Shown here: positions 16,721-25,734 of the stretch, in pieces
How positions within the stretch are numbered: the stretch's first letter is position 1
Layout: every line of letters begins with the position of its first letter
From: Hyphomicrobiales bacterium
GTDB lineage: Bacteria > Pseudomonadota > Alphaproteobacteria > Rhizobiales > Rhizobiaceae
Assembly (NCBI GenBank): GCA_900469345.1
Contig: UBWZ01000003.1
Coordinates: forward strand, 266,577-330,576
Length of the DNA stretch: 64,000 bases
Direction of reading: 5' to 3'
The notes under the pieces: model-generated
Seen by the model: only the letters and a program-made list of their open reading frames with translations
What the model was told of the DNA's origin: nothing
Databases searched by the model: none
Program-made: the position numbers and the translations under genes

Positions 16721-17368
16721 TCAGGCAACCATCGCCATGTTGATCTTGCCAAGCTTGATCACCGCCTGGGTGCGGCTGTCGACGTTGAGTTTCAGAAGGA
16801 TGGCCGAGACATGGGCCTTGATGGTGGCTTCGGAAACCTTGAGTTCGTAGGCGATCTGCTTGTTGAGCAGGCCTTCCCCAAGCATGGAAAGGACGCGGCT
16901 TTGCTGTGGGGTAAGCGTCCTCAGCCGGTCCATCAGCTCGTGCAGGCCTTGCTCGTCCTCGCTCGGAGAAGGATCGTGCAGGGGAGCCCAGATTCCCCCG
17001 TCGAGGACGGTCTGGATCGCAGTCCGGATGTCGTTGAGGCCAGATGATTTGGAGATGAAGCCGGAAGCACCGAGCTCGAGCGCCCGGCGGATCGTGGCGC
17101 AGTCGTCGCTCGCGGTGACGATGACGACGGGAAGGCTCGGAAAATCGGCCCTCAGGCTCATCAGCCCGGAAAATCCGCTGACCCCCGGCATGGAAAGGTC
17201 GAGCAGCATCAGGTCCGCCTGCGGGTAGTGCCCGCAGGCTGCTTGTGCCGCGCCGAAATCACCCGCCTCGATGATGGCGAGTTCCTCTGCGATACCCTGC
17301 ACCGCCTGGCTCAGCGCGCCGCGAAACAGGGGATGGTCGTCTGCGATGATGATTGTAAGTGTCTGCAT
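16721..17368 (-). CDS. LuxR/NarL-family response regulator
   Basis: A two-component response regulator of 215 residues. The receiver domain (about 1-120) has the acidic pair in IIIADDHPLFR, the phospho-acceptor aspartate in LMLLDLSMPG, a conserved T/S in VIVTASDD and the lysine in GFISKSSG. The C-terminal LuxR helix-turn-helix (about 150-215) has LTPQQSRVLSMLGEGLLNKQ and VSEATIKAHVSAIL. ATG 17368 follows GGGAGGGGG. No histidine kinase is adjacent; the symporter-fused hybrid kinase at 45952-49470 is the only kinase in the window and a possible but unproven partner. Confidence 0.93.
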   Translation of the reverse strand: MQTLTIIIADDHPLFRGALSQAVQGIAEELAIIEAGDFGAAQAACGHYPQADLMLLDLSMPGVSGFSGLMSLRADFPSLPVVIVTASDDCATIRRALELGASGFISKSSGLNDIRTAIQTVLDGGIWAPLHDPSPSEDEQGLHELMDRLRTLTPQQSRVLSMLGEGLLNKQIAYELKVSEATIKAHVSAILLKLNVDSRTQAVIKLGKINMAMVA

Positions 17369-17628
17369 TCCCACGCCCCCTCCCAAGGACATAGTCGTGC
17401 TCGATGTGTCTCCCTGCTGATTTGTAACCTTGCGCGCCTTCCGAGACAAGAGCGGAAAATACGTAAGCCCCGGTTGTGCATCGAAGCGCTTCCCGTCCAA
17501 GCCTGTCGCACATCGGCGACAGGCGGGCGGCGGTTGATCGCGTCGTCCACCGCCGATCACCCGTCGCGGTGGACAAGCACCCGTGTTTGCGGCTAACGGT
17601 CCGGAAAGCGCTGTCTCGAGAGTTTGCC

Positions 17629-17976
17629 ATGTCGGATATTGTGTACAAGATCGTGCCGGAAACCCTGTGGCGACCGGCAAAGGAAAAGGGCGTGTTCGAA
17701 GGCGCCGAAATTGATCTGAAGGATGGCTTCATCCACTTTTCGACGGGTGTCCAGGCGCGAGAAACGGCGCGGCTGCATTTTGCCGGCTTGAACGGGCTGC
17801 TGCTGGTAGCGGTCGATGCCACGGCACTCGGCGAGGCACTGCGCTTCGAGCCGTCGCGCGGCGGCGATCTCTTCCCGCATCTCTATACCAGCCTTCCCAC
17901 CTCCGCCGTATTGTGGGAAATGCCCCTGCTGATCGGCGTCGATGGCAAGCATGCCTTCCCGGAGATCATGCCATGA
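17629..17976 (+). CDS. DUF952-family protein
   Basis: A 115-residue cytosolic protein of the DUF952 family, seen in IVYKIVPETLWRPA at the start, the F-I-H-F-S-T segment (about residue 37) and RGGDLFPHLYTSLP near the end. The fold resembles an ADP-ribosyltransferase-like scaffold, but no function is established. The stop overlaps the pyrD start (ATGA), so the two are translationally coupled, a pairing common in rhizobia. The start at 17629 was chosen from the family N-terminus and the GAGAG upstream. Confidence 0.88.
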   Translation: MSDIVYKIVPETLWRPAKEKGVFEGAEIDLKDGFIHFSTGVQARETARLHFAGLNGLLLVAVDATALGEALRFEPSRGGDLFPHLYTSLPTSAVLWEMPLLIGVDGKHAFPEIMP

Positions 17977-19052
17977 TCGGTCCGCTGTCGGCACTCGCCT
18001 CGCGCAGCCTCTTCGCCTTCGACCCTGAAACCGCGCACGGTCTCTCGATCCGGGCCCTGAAGAGCGGCGTCATGCCGGCATGCCGCCTGGGCGAGGATGC
18101 AAGGCTGGTGCAGACGGTTGCCGGCATCCGCTTTCCGAACCCGGTTGGCCTTGCGGCCGGCTATGACAAGAATGCCGAAGTACCCGATGCCATGCTGAAG
18201 CTCGGCTTCGGCTTCACCGAGGTGGGGACGCTGACGCCGAGACCCCAGGCCGGCAACGACAAGCCGCGCATCTTCCGACTGGTCGAGGACCGCGCCGTCA
18301 TCAACAGGCTCGGTTTCAACAACGAAGGCCATGACGCAGCGCTCGGCCGCCTGTCGGCCCGCGCCGGACGCCCGGGTATCGTCGGCGTCAATATCGGCGC
18401 CAACAAGGATGCGGCGGACCGCGTCGCCGATTACGTCGCCGGCATCCGTCGTTTCTACGCGGTTGCGAGCTATTTCACTGTCAACATTTCCTCGCCAAAC
18501 ACGCCCGGCCTGCGCGATCTGCAGGCGCGTGAAAGCCTCGGTGCCCTTTTGGGGGCAGTTCTGGCGTCGCGCGCCGAAGAGGCGGTCCGTCATGGCCGCT
18601 CCGTTCCCGTCTTTCTCAAGATCGCACCGGACCTGACCGACGAAGGCCTGGACGACATTGCCGCCGAAGCGCTGGCCCACCCGCTCGACGGGTTGATCGT
18701 TTCCAACACCACACTGTCGCGCGATGGCCTCAGGGACCGGGAAACGGCAAAGCAGGCCGGCGGCATGTCGGGTGCGCCTCTCATGGCGCCATCGACCAGG
18801 GTTCTTGCCAGGATGCGAAAGAGGGTGGGGCCCGGGCTGCCGATCATCGGAGTTGGCGGTGTCGGCAGCGCTGCCGATGCCATGGAAAAGATCTGCGCCG
18901 GCGCGGACCTGGTGCAGCTCTATTCCTGCATGGTCTATGAGGGACCGAGCCTCGCCTCGACCATCGTCAAGGGCTTGAGCGCCCTGCTCGACCGCGACGG
19001 GATCTCGTCCATCCGCGAACTGCGCGATACCCGGCTGTCCCACTGGCTCTGA
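17973..19052 (+). CDS. pyrD: Dihydroorotate dehydrogenase (quinone), class 2
   Basis: The membrane-associated FMN enzyme that oxidises dihydroorotate to orotate, passing electrons to quinone, in pyrimidine synthesis. The 359-residue product has the N-terminal helical quinone-binding extension typical of class 2 (LSALASRSLFAFDPETAHGL). It also has NPVGLAAGYDKNAEVPDA, the FNNEGHDA loop, the catalytic-serine region NISSPNTPGLR, SNTTLSRDGL and IIGVGGVGSAADA for FMN phosphate. The start overlaps DUF952. High confidence. Confidence 0.96.
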   Translation: MIGPLSALASRSLFAFDPETAHGLSIRALKSGVMPACRLGEDARLVQTVAGIRFPNPVGLAAGYDKNAEVPDAMLKLGFGFTEVGTLTPRPQAGNDKPRIFRLVEDRAVINRLGFNNEGHDAALGRLSARAGRPGIVGVNIGANKDAADRVADYVAGIRRFYAVASYFTVNISSPNTPGLRDLQARESLGALLGAVLASRAEEAVRHGRSVPVFLKIAPDLTDEGLDDIAAEALAHPLDGLIVSNTTLSRDGLRDRETAKQAGGMSGAPLMAPSTRVLARMRKRVGPGLPIIGVGGVGSAADAMEKICAGADLVQLYSCMVYEGPSLASTIVKGLSALLDRDGISSIRELRDTRLSHWL

Positions 19053-19145
19053 GGGCCAGGCGCCGAGCATCGGGACTCAAATCAAGCCGGACGCAATGAT
19101 GGGCGGCGCCCTGCTCGACCGCGGCGGTCGCGGGAGAGTCCGACG

Positions 19146-19856
19146 TCAGCTTGGCAAGAGCAATGCGGCCGCTCCCCGCAGGTCGGTCACCTCCGCATAG
19201 GGCAGCCAGTCAGGGTTGCCGGCCTCTCCGCGCCGGTTCACCCAGATACCGCGCAGGCCAAGCTCATGGCGGGCCTTCATGTCCCAGTACATGCCCATTG
19301 CCACATGCACCGTCTCGTCCGGTGTGACACCCATCGACCGGTAGGCGTAGTCGAACATCTGCCGCGACGGCTTGTATGCGCGCGCCTGCTCGGCGGTGAT
19401 GACGTAGTCGAAGGGCACGCCGATGCTCGCCACGGTCGGCGCGATGAGATCGTCGTCCGAGTTGGTGAAGATCGCGAGCTTGTAGTGCTCGCGCAGCTGC
19501 CGCAGGACATCCGGGACCTCGGGGTGCGGACCCATCGTGCTTGGCGACGCCGCGATCCGTTCGATCTCGTCAGCGCTCGGCGTCACGCCATGCTGACGGA
19601 AGGCAGCAGCAAAGCCGAGGCGCAGGATCTCCTTGTAGAGGCGGTGCGGCGTATCCGCCGTCAGGCGCCGTCCCTCCGCGGAAAAGCTGTCGAGGATCGC
19701 CGAGGCGTGGACGCCCTCGGCACCATGGTTTGCCAGGAGCTCGCCAATTTCGCGCAGCAACACCTCGTACCACTGCACCAGGGTCCCGTAGCAGTCAAAG
19801 GTGATGATCTTCGGCGCGGGATCGAGCTCGAATGTCGGGGTGTCGTGTGAGGGCAT
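19146..19856 (-). CDS. Haloacid dehalogenase type II-like HAD hydrolase
   Basis: The 236-residue cytosolic protein has the HAD nucleophile as FDCYGTLVQW (near residue 20), the FTNSDDDLI motif II region, KPSRQMF with the motif III lysine, and a C-terminal VAMGMYWDMKARHELG. The sequence follows 2-haloacid dehalogenases (FDCYGT instead of DxDGT), though many such proteins act on other small substrates. The start at 19856 was chosen at MPSHDTPTFELD near the conserved fold; an in-frame ATG at 19931 would add a poorly conserved extension. Neighbours give no clear pathway. Confidence 0.85.
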   Translation of the reverse strand: MPSHDTPTFELDPAPKIITFDCYGTLVQWYEVLLREIGELLANHGAEGVHASAILDSFSAEGRRLTADTPHRLYKEILRLGFAAAFRQHGVTPSADEIERIAASPSTMGPHPEVPDVLRQLREHYKLAIFTNSDDDLIAPTVASIGVPFDYVITAEQARAYKPSRQMFDYAYRSMGVTPDETVHVAMGMYWDMKARHELGLRGIWVNRRGEAGNPDWLPYAEVTDLRGAAALLLPS

Positions 19857-20025
19857 TTGCGGTTGCCTGCGGTTGAGAGGGATCTTGGCGACGCCGGAGG
19901 GTGCTACCGACGCGTTTAAAAGCCGGACCAAGGGCGATCACCGGCATCTGCCGGTATCGCGGCCACGGCAGCAGATCAGACCACGGAATGGCACGCCTGG
20001 CAAACGCCTCGGCGCGGCCGACGCC

Positions 20026-21366
20026 TCATGGGGCAAAGCTCTGGCGCGCCTTGCGCGGCACCATCGCCGCCAGGAAGAAGCCGCGCATCAGCAGGAAAAG
20101 GTTGAGCGAAAGCCACAATCCGTGATTGCCGAGGAGCGGCACGGTGACGGCGAGGCTGAGGCAATAGATGATGAAGGAGACGACCATCATGTTGCGCATT
20201 TCGCGTGACCATGTCGCGCCGATGAAGACGCCGTCCATCTGGAAGGCAAGCGCACCGGTGAGCCCTGTCAGGGCGGCCCAGGGCAGATAGGTAGCTGCCG
20301 TCTCCTGCACGTGCGGCGAGGTGGTGAGCATGTGGATCATCGGCTGGCCGAAGGCGATGAAGAAGAGGCCAACCATGCCGGCCATCGCCAGCGACCAGAA
20401 GCCGGTCAGCCGCAGCGTCCGGTCGAAGGCCGGCCGGAAGCCGGCCCCGACGGCCCGGCCCGCCAGTTGTTCGGCGGCGCCCGCCAGTCCGTCCAGAAAG
20501 AAGGCCGAGAGCATGAAGATGTTCATCAGCACCGCATTGGCCGCAAGCGTTACCGCGCCGAAGCTCGAGCCGACGCGGGTCAGCAGGGCAAAGGCGCCGT
20601 TGAGGATCAGCGAGCGGATCAGGATGTCCGCATTGAGCTGGAACAGTTGCCGGAGCTTGTTGGGGTCGAGGATGTCCGGCCGGCTCGGCCGATGGCTGAG
20701 CGAGACCTGCCGGCTGACGATCACCAGCCCGACGATCATCCCCACCACTTCCGCCGCAGCCGTGGCCAAGGCGACGCCCGTCACGCCCCAGCCGAGGACC
20801 AGGCCGAACAGGATGGCCAGCACGATGTTGGTGCCATTGAGGACGATCTGCAGCAGAAGCGCGAGAGAACCCTTGCCGCGCCCGAGCACGAAGCCGAGGA
20901 TGGCGAAATTGGCAAAGGTCGCCGGGCTCGTCAGCACGCGGATGCGGAAATACTGCCGGGTCACGGCCGAAACTTCGGCATCGCCGGTCATCAGCTCGGG
21001 CGCGAAGGAAAGAATGAGCGGCGACAGCGCCAGCATCAGCAGCCCGAGCGCAAAAGCGCTCACAAGCGCGCGATAGAAGACGGCCTGCTGCTCGCGCTCG
21101 TCGCCGCGACCGAAGGCCTGCGCCACCAGGCCGGTGGTGGAGGTACGGAAAAAGCTGAGGCTTCCGTAGATGAGGTCGAAAAGGATGGCGCCGATCGCGA
21201 GGCCCGCAAGCGCTTCCGGATGACCGAGATGACCGACCACCGCCGTGTCGGTGAGGCCAAGCAGCGGCGTGGTGAGGAAGCCGAGCGTCATCGGAACGGC
21301 AATGCCGAGCACCAGCCGGTGCGTTACCTCGAAGGGCCGGACCGCCTCCGGTTGTCGCTCCACCAT
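20026..21366 (-). CDS. MATE-family efflux transporter (DinF-like)
   Basis: A 446-residue inner-membrane protein with twelve predicted hydrophobic spans and the two-fold repeat of MATE transporters (LGLTDTAVVGHLG in the first half, ANAVLMNIFMLSAFFLDGLAGAAEQ in the second). These export organic cations or oxidised compounds by sodium or proton exchange. The second-half motif and a short first loop place it with the DinF/NorM-like group. It starts 2 bases after the CAP-domain lipoprotein stop, the last gene of a three-gene operon. Substrate unknown. Confidence 0.92.
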   Translation of the reverse strand: MVERQPEAVRPFEVTHRLVLGIAVPMTLGFLTTPLLGLTDTAVVGHLGHPEALAGLAIGAILFDLIYGSLSFFRTSTTGLVAQAFGRGDEREQQAVFYRALVSAFALGLLMLALSPLILSFAPELMTGDAEVSAVTRQYFRIRVLTSPATFANFAILGFVLGRGKGSLALLLQIVLNGTNIVLAILFGLVLGWGVTGVALATAAAEVVGMIVGLVIVSRQVSLSHRPSRPDILDPNKLRQLFQLNADILIRSLILNGAFALLTRVGSSFGAVTLAANAVLMNIFMLSAFFLDGLAGAAEQLAGRAVGAGFRPAFDRTLRLTGFWSLAMAGMVGLFFIAFGQPMIHMLTTSPHVQETAATYLPWAALTGLTGALAFQMDGVFIGATWSREMRNMMVVSFIIYCLSLAVTVPLLGNHGLWLSLNLFLLMRGFFLAAMVPRKARQSFAP

Positions 21367-21368
21367 GC

Positions 21369-21863
21369 TCAGCCCGAAAGCACCATCGCCCAGTAGCTGC
21401 GCCCGTCGGATGCGCGGGCCATGGCGACACCCAGTCCCTTGTAGGGTCCGAGCATGTTGGCGAGATGCTTGGGAGACTTGATCCAGGCGTCGACGGCACC
21501 ATCGACGCTGGCCTGGCCGCTGGCGATGTTCTCGGCAGCCGGCAGCGCCACGTCGTTCTTCTTCATGCGGTCGCCGAAATTGTCGCCGAAGCCGATCAGG
21601 TGCTTCATCTCGCCGGCCTTGGCCATGCGCACGGCCTGGGCAACGGCAGCCTCTGTGGCCGGCTTGTCGATCGAAAGCGCTGAAAGTCCGCGGCTCTGGC
21701 GCAGCGTGTTGACCATCGGCAGCGCGGCCGCCGTCGCGTCGCTGGACCCGACGGCGGTTGTCGGCGCCAGCACCGAGGTGGTGGAGCAGCCGGACAGCAG
21801 CAGACCCATTCCGGAAAGCGCAAGAAAGCGGCGTCGCGACGGGTTGGTCCGATCCAGGGTCAT
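21369..21863 (-). CDS. CAP/SCP-domain lipoprotein
   Basis: A 164-residue exported protein. It begins with a twin-arginine-like RRRFLALSG stretch and a lipobox LLLSGC (cysteine about residue 26), so it is probably a lipoprotein. The mature part has the CAP fold seen in bacterial SCP-like proteins: VNTLRQSRGLSALSID, AENIASG and AWIKSPKHLANMLGP. It lies between the DUF6460 and MATE genes with gaps of 1-2 bases. The role of bacterial CAP lipoproteins is not settled. Confidence 0.87.
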   Translation of the reverse strand: MTLDRTNPSRRRFLALSGMGLLLSGCSTTSVLAPTTAVGSSDATAAALPMVNTLRQSRGLSALSIDKPATEAAVAQAVRMAKAGEMKHLIGFGDNFGDRMKKNDVALPAAENIASGQASVDGAVDAWIKSPKHLANMLGPYKGLGVAMARASDGRSYWAMVLSG

Positions 21864-21864
21864 G

Positions 21865-22131
21865 TCAGCGACGGTAGCTCATCAGGCGCAGGATGATGAA
21901 GATGGGAATGACGACGATCGCGCCGAGCAGCAGGTAGTTGCCGACCCTGCCGAGCGCCACGAAACCATTGTACCAGAGGTCGAGGAAGTGATAGCGCAGG
22001 CTGCTGACGATATTGTCCGGCGTGAAGCCGAAAAACGCCAACAAGAAACCCACGATGAGACAGACCACGACCAGCTTGATGATCGTCCGGCCGGGCGAGT
22101 CGCCCAGGAAATTGTTGACCCCATTCGCCAT
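21865..22131 (-). CDS. Small DUF6460-type integral membrane protein
   Basis: An 88-residue protein with two strongly hydrophobic segments (about 18-37 and 65-82), a conserved NNFLGDSPGRTIIKL start and a basic end MSYRR. It matches a small membrane family common in rhizobia (DUF6460) without assigned function. It is first in the operon with the CAP lipoprotein and MATE genes. The divergent methyltransferase gene starts 135 bases away. Confidence 0.82.
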   Translation of the reverse strand: MANGVNNFLGDSPGRTIIKLVVVCLIVGFLLAFFGFTPDNIVSSLRYHFLDLWYNGFVALGRVGNYLLLGAIVVIPIFIILRLMSYRR

Positions 22132-22265
22132 GTCAGTCGTTCTCCGAATTGCCCAGAAGGCATAGCCGCGGCCGTGCTGCATCGCAAGCGCGCAGCGCCA
22201 CCTCGGATAAAAGTTGAGTTTTTTTGTGGCTTCCGCAGGCAGCCACTTCCGCGGGGATCCTTCGC

Positions 22266-23225
22266 ATGACGCCCAAAGCCAGACGGACAGCGCATTTCGC
22301 TTCGGGGGATCCGATTGCCGATCGCCGGGCCGACTATGCCCGCATGCTCGCCGAGACCGGCGACTGGTCGGCCGCGGCGGAGCTTCTGGAGCAGGCGCTG
22401 GATCTCGTGCCCGAATGGGCGGCGGGCTGGTTTCGCCTCGGTGAATACCGGGAAAAGGCGCTGGCAAGCATGTCGATGACGGACGGCGCGTCGAGTGCCT
22501 ATAGAAAGGCGCTCGAACTTGCGCCCGACGACGTCTTCGGCGCCCGCCTCAAGCTCGCCCTCCTGGGCGAGGAGGAGACGCCGCCGCAACCGCCCAGCCG
22601 CTATGTCGAGGGGCTGTTCGACGATTATGCCGACCGCTTCGACACGGCGCTGGTCGAGAAGCTCGATTATTCTGTGCCGGGCAAGCTTGCGGCGCTCGTG
22701 GAGTCCCGCTCGCCCTTCGCGACGGTCGTCGATCTCGGCTGCGGCACCGGTCTCTTCGGCGCCGAGATCAGGGCACGGACGACGCACCTGCAAGGCTTCG
22801 ACCTGTCGACGAACATGCTTGCCAAGGCGGCGGCGAAATCGCTCTACGACCATCTCGGCCAGGCCGACCTTAGCCTCCCGGTGGAGCAATCGGGCCTGTT
22901 TTCGGACAGCCTGCGCCGACACCGCGCCGACCTCGTCTCCGCCGCCGACGTGCTGATGTATCTCGGCTCGCTGGAGACGGTCTTTCCCCTGGTGCTGTCG
23001 CTTCTCGCCCCCGGCGGCCTGTTTGCCTTTTCCGTCGAGGACGCCGGCGCCGGCGCGGGTTTCGTGCTGCGGGATTCGCTGCGTTACGCCCATTCGCAGG
23101 ACTATATCCAGACGCTCCTTTCGCATCACGCGCTCGATCTTCTGGAAGCGACGACGTCCGTCATTCGCATGGATGGCGGAAAACCGATCGACGGCATTCT
23201 GTTTCTGTCGCGCAAACCCTCCTGA
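22266..23225 (+). CDS. TPR-containing SAM-dependent methyltransferase
   Basis: The 319-residue cytosolic protein has two tetratricopeptide-like helices at the N-terminus (DYARMLAETGDWSAAAELLEQ, about 21-60; AYRKALELAPDD, about 80). A class I methyltransferase follows with the SAM-binding VVDLGCGTGLFGAEI near residue 155 and the acidic residue in LQGFDLSTNMLAKA. FSVEDAGAG and YIQTLLSHHALDLLEA complete the fold. Homologues are annotated as NodS/UbiE-like methyltransferases with TPR. Start at ATG 22266; an upstream in-frame ATG at 22224 was not chosen. Substrate unknown. Confidence 0.87.
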   Translation: MTPKARRTAHFASGDPIADRRADYARMLAETGDWSAAAELLEQALDLVPEWAAGWFRLGEYREKALASMSMTDGASSAYRKALELAPDDVFGARLKLALLGEEETPPQPPSRYVEGLFDDYADRFDTALVEKLDYSVPGKLAALVESRSPFATVVDLGCGTGLFGAEIRARTTHLQGFDLSTNMLAKAAAKSLYDHLGQADLSLPVEQSGLFSDSLRRHRADLVSAADVLMYLGSLETVFPLVLSLLAPGGLFAFSVEDAGAGAGFVLRDSLRYAHSQDYIQTLLSHHALDLLEATTSVIRMDGGKPIDGILFLSRKPS

Positions 23226-23324
23226 GGCTCAGCTTCCTGCGTTCTGCAGGAAGCGCCGTCCGCCCTGCTGACGCCGCTTGTCCAAGCTGATATTGCGGCG
23301 CAAGATAGGCGAAAAGGAGCACAG

Positions 23325-23975
23325 ATGGCAGAGCAGGCGCAGGCGCGAAAACGCATGGTCGGGTTTTACAGTCTCGACCCCGCACGCCACACGCCGCTTG
23401 AGGATGCGCAGGGCATCTTCATCAGCGCCATGGTCGCAGCGCTCGGGCTCTATCTTCTCAATCAGGTCGGGCTTCTGACCAGTGGCACGGCCGGCGTTGC
23501 CTTCCTGCTGCATTACGCCTTCGACATCCCGTTTGGCATTCTCTTCTTCGTCGTCAACCTGCCCTTCTACTACCTCTCCTTCCGGCGGCTCGGCCCCGGC
23601 TTTTCCGTCAAGACCTTCGGCGCCATCGCGCTCGTCTCGGCGATTTCCGAGCTCGAACGGAATTTCCTCGTCATCCAGTATATCGATCCCTTCTGGGCGG
23701 CGCTGCTGGCCGGCATCCTGATCGGCTTCGGCCTGCTGGGGCTCTATCGCCATCGCGCGTCGCTCGGCGGCATCGGCATCCTCGCGATCTACATCCAGGA
23801 CCGCTTCAGGATCCCCGCGGGCCTGGTGCAGCTCGCATTCGACCTCTGCGTCATGGCGGCCGCCTTTTTCGTGGTGAGCCCCGCAACCGTGCTGTGGTCG
23901 CTGCTGAGCGCCGTCATCCTCAACCTTCTTTTGACCATCAACCACCGCTCGGATCGCTATATCGCGGTCCGCTGA
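23325..23975 (+). CDS. YitT-family membrane protein (first of two tandem copies)
   Basis: A 216-residue protein with five or six membrane spans of the YitT/DUF161 family. Characteristic points are the TSGTAGVAFLLHY loop, NLPFYYLSFRRLGPGFSVKT, and the cytosolic YRHRASLGGIGILA motif. It starts at ATG 23325 with AAGGAG upstream. The following gene is a paralogue reading similarly along its whole length, roughly half identical by eye. The family's function is unknown; membership as transporters is often proposed. Confidence 0.85.
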   Translation: MAEQAQARKRMVGFYSLDPARHTPLEDAQGIFISAMVAALGLYLLNQVGLLTSGTAGVAFLLHYAFDIPFGILFFVVNLPFYYLSFRRLGPGFSVKTFGAIALVSAISELERNFLVIQYIDPFWAALLAGILIGFGLLGLYRHRASLGGIGILAIYIQDRFRIPAGLVQLAFDLCVMAAAFFVVSPATVLWSLLSAVILNLLLTINHRSDRYIAVR

Positions 23976-23996
23976 CAGGCTTCACGGGAGAGCCGC

Positions 23997-24635
23997 TTGG
24001 CCGACAGGAAAACGCCGCTCGGCCTTTGGGCCTCCAGCGCTGAAAAGCATTCGCCCATCGAGGATGTCCAGGCAATCGTCGCCGGCAGCATGCTGGCCGC
24101 GCTCGGCGTCACGCTGCTTTCGGCCGCGCATCTGCTGATTGGCGGTACGGCCGGGATAGGCTTTCTGCTGCGTTATTCGGTGGGCGTCAGCTTCGGTATC
24201 GCCTTCTTCACCCTCAACCTGCCCTTCTACTGGCTGGCCTATCGGCGGCTTGGCCCTGCCTTCACCGTCAAGACCTTTTCCGCCGTGGCGCTCACATCCT
24301 TGCTGACCGGCTTGCTGCCGAAGCTCATCGTCATCGGCGCCATCGATCCGGTTGCCGCGGCCCTGTTCGGCGGGCTTTTGATCGGCTGCGGCATGCTGAT
24401 CCTGTTTCGCCACCGGGCGTCGCTCGGCGGCTTCGGCATCCTGGCGCTCTATCTGCAGGAGCGGCTCGGCTGGCGCGCCGGTTTCGTGCAGCTCGGGCTG
24501 GATTGCCTCGTCCTCGCCCTATCGTTTTTCGTCGCAGGTCCGCTGGTGATCCTGAGTTCGATCCTGGCTGCGGTGACGCTCAACCTGACGCTGGCCGTCA
24601 ATCACCGGGCAGACCGCTACATCGCGGTTCGCTGA
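23997..24635 (+). CDS. YitT-family membrane protein (second tandem copy)
   Basis: A 212-residue paralogue of the previous gene with the same landmarks: LIGGTAGIGFLLRY, NLPFYWLAYRRLGPAFTVKT, FRHRASLGGFGILALY and an identical C-terminal DRYIAVR. It appears to start at TTG 23997 behind GGGAG, 21 bases after the first copy stops, so both are probably in one transcript. The pair suggests a local duplication and perhaps a heterodimer. No further function is known. Confidence 0.83.
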   Translation: MADRKTPLGLWASSAEKHSPIEDVQAIVAGSMLAALGVTLLSAAHLLIGGTAGIGFLLRYSVGVSFGIAFFTLNLPFYWLAYRRLGPAFTVKTFSAVALTSLLTGLLPKLIVIGAIDPVAAALFGGLLIGCGMLILFRHRASLGGFGILALYLQERLGWRAGFVQLGLDCLVLALSFFVAGPLVILSSILAAVTLNLTLAVNHRADRYIAVR

Positions 24636-24676
24636 TCCGGCGTCAGAGATCAGCCGCAAGCGCGGCATGACAGCAT

Positions 24677-25597
24677 TCAGCCGGAAACGGTCTTCGCCAG
24701 CCAGGCCTCGAACTCTTCCGGCCACTTGACAGAGGCGGTGCCCGGCCTACCCATGCCGAAGCCGTGGCCGCCATCGTCCAGCTGGATGAGATCGACCGGA
24801 ATGCCGGCCTGTTCGCAGGCGGCCTGCATGATCAGCGTGTTTTGCGGGTCGGATACCGGGTCGTCCTTCGCCTGGGCCAGGAACACCGGCGGGCAATTGG
24901 CTTTCACGTGGTCCTCGACAGACCACTCGGCACTCTCTGCTGGGTCCGGATGCGCACCCACCATCTGTCGGCGGGTGGATGTCTGGTCAAGCGGCGGCTT
25001 CAGCGTGATGACAGGGTAGATCAGCGCCGCAAAGTCCGGCCGCGCCGAAATCTGGTCGATCGCATCGACACGCTCGTAGGACAGGAAGGCTGATCGCGTC
25101 GCAGCAAGACCGAGCAGGTGCCCGCCGGCTGAAAATCCGAGGACGCCGATCCTGTCCGCATCGACCGCGAAACGTCCAGCGCCGGCGCGGATTAGCCGCA
25201 GGGCGCGCTGCGCATCCTGCAGGGGAGCGAGCGGGCCGGCACCCCAGCCCTCTCCGGGCAGCCGGTAGCTCAGCACGAAAGCGGTAATGCCGCGCGCGTT
25301 CAGCCAGCGCGCCGCCGGCAGCGCTTCGTTACCGTTCTCGATCCGCCTGTAGCCGCCGCCCGCCGCGATCATGACGGCAATCCCGTTTGGCTTGGCTGCG
25401 GGAAAGACTTCGAGGCTTGGCGCAGCGATGTGACGCACGGCACCGCCGGGCCCTTCCTCGACGGGTCCCGTAGGTCCGCCGCCGCCCGGAGGCACAGACG
25501 GCCAGACGTCAAGCGACGACGCTCGCGCGGCAAGCGAGCGTCGCGCAAGCAGCGGAGCGAGACTGATGGCTGCAAGAAGCGTTCGGCGCGTTGGCAT
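24677..25597 (-). CDS. Exported alpha/beta hydrolase (esterase, BD-FAE/xylan-esterase-like)
   Basis: A 306-residue hydrolase. Its signal region starts MPTRRTLLAAISLAPLLARR, with an arginine pair typical of Tat export. The alpha/beta core has the oxyanion-side loop AAGGGYRRIENGNEA (about 85-100), the nucleophile G-F-S-A-G-G, an acidic residue in AKDDPVSD and the catalytic histidine in DDGGHGFGMG. This is the profile of acetyl-xylan esterase/BD-FAE family enzymes, which act on carbohydrate esters. It is divergent from the helicase gene. The natural substrate is unknown. Confidence 0.85.
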   Translation of the reverse strand: MPTRRTLLAAISLAPLLARRSLAARASSLDVWPSVPPGGGGPTGPVEEGPGGAVRHIAAPSLEVFPAAKPNGIAVMIAAGGGYRRIENGNEALPAARWLNARGITAFVLSYRLPGEGWGAGPLAPLQDAQRALRLIRAGAGRFAVDADRIGVLGFSAGGHLLGLAATRSAFLSYERVDAIDQISARPDFAALIYPVITLKPPLDQTSTRRQMVGAHPDPAESAEWSVEDHVKANCPPVFLAQAKDDPVSDPQNTLIMQAACEQAGIPVDLIQLDDGGHGFGMGRPGTASVKWPEEFEAWLAKTVSG

Positions 25598-25734
25598 CGG
25601 CAATCCGGCGAGAGACGTTCGCCGTAAGGCACACCTTGAATGCGGCAAAATTCAAGCGTTGTCCGCAGTTAGCCTTTCGCGCGCCTTCTCATTGTTCGCC
25701 GCCATCCTACATGTGCAGCGTGGACCGGATCGGA

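Noticed and set aside
19976..21502. 508-codon minus-strand frame across the MATE gene
   Set aside because: Low-complexity, arginine/alanine-rich reading out of frame with the MATE protein; no motifs.
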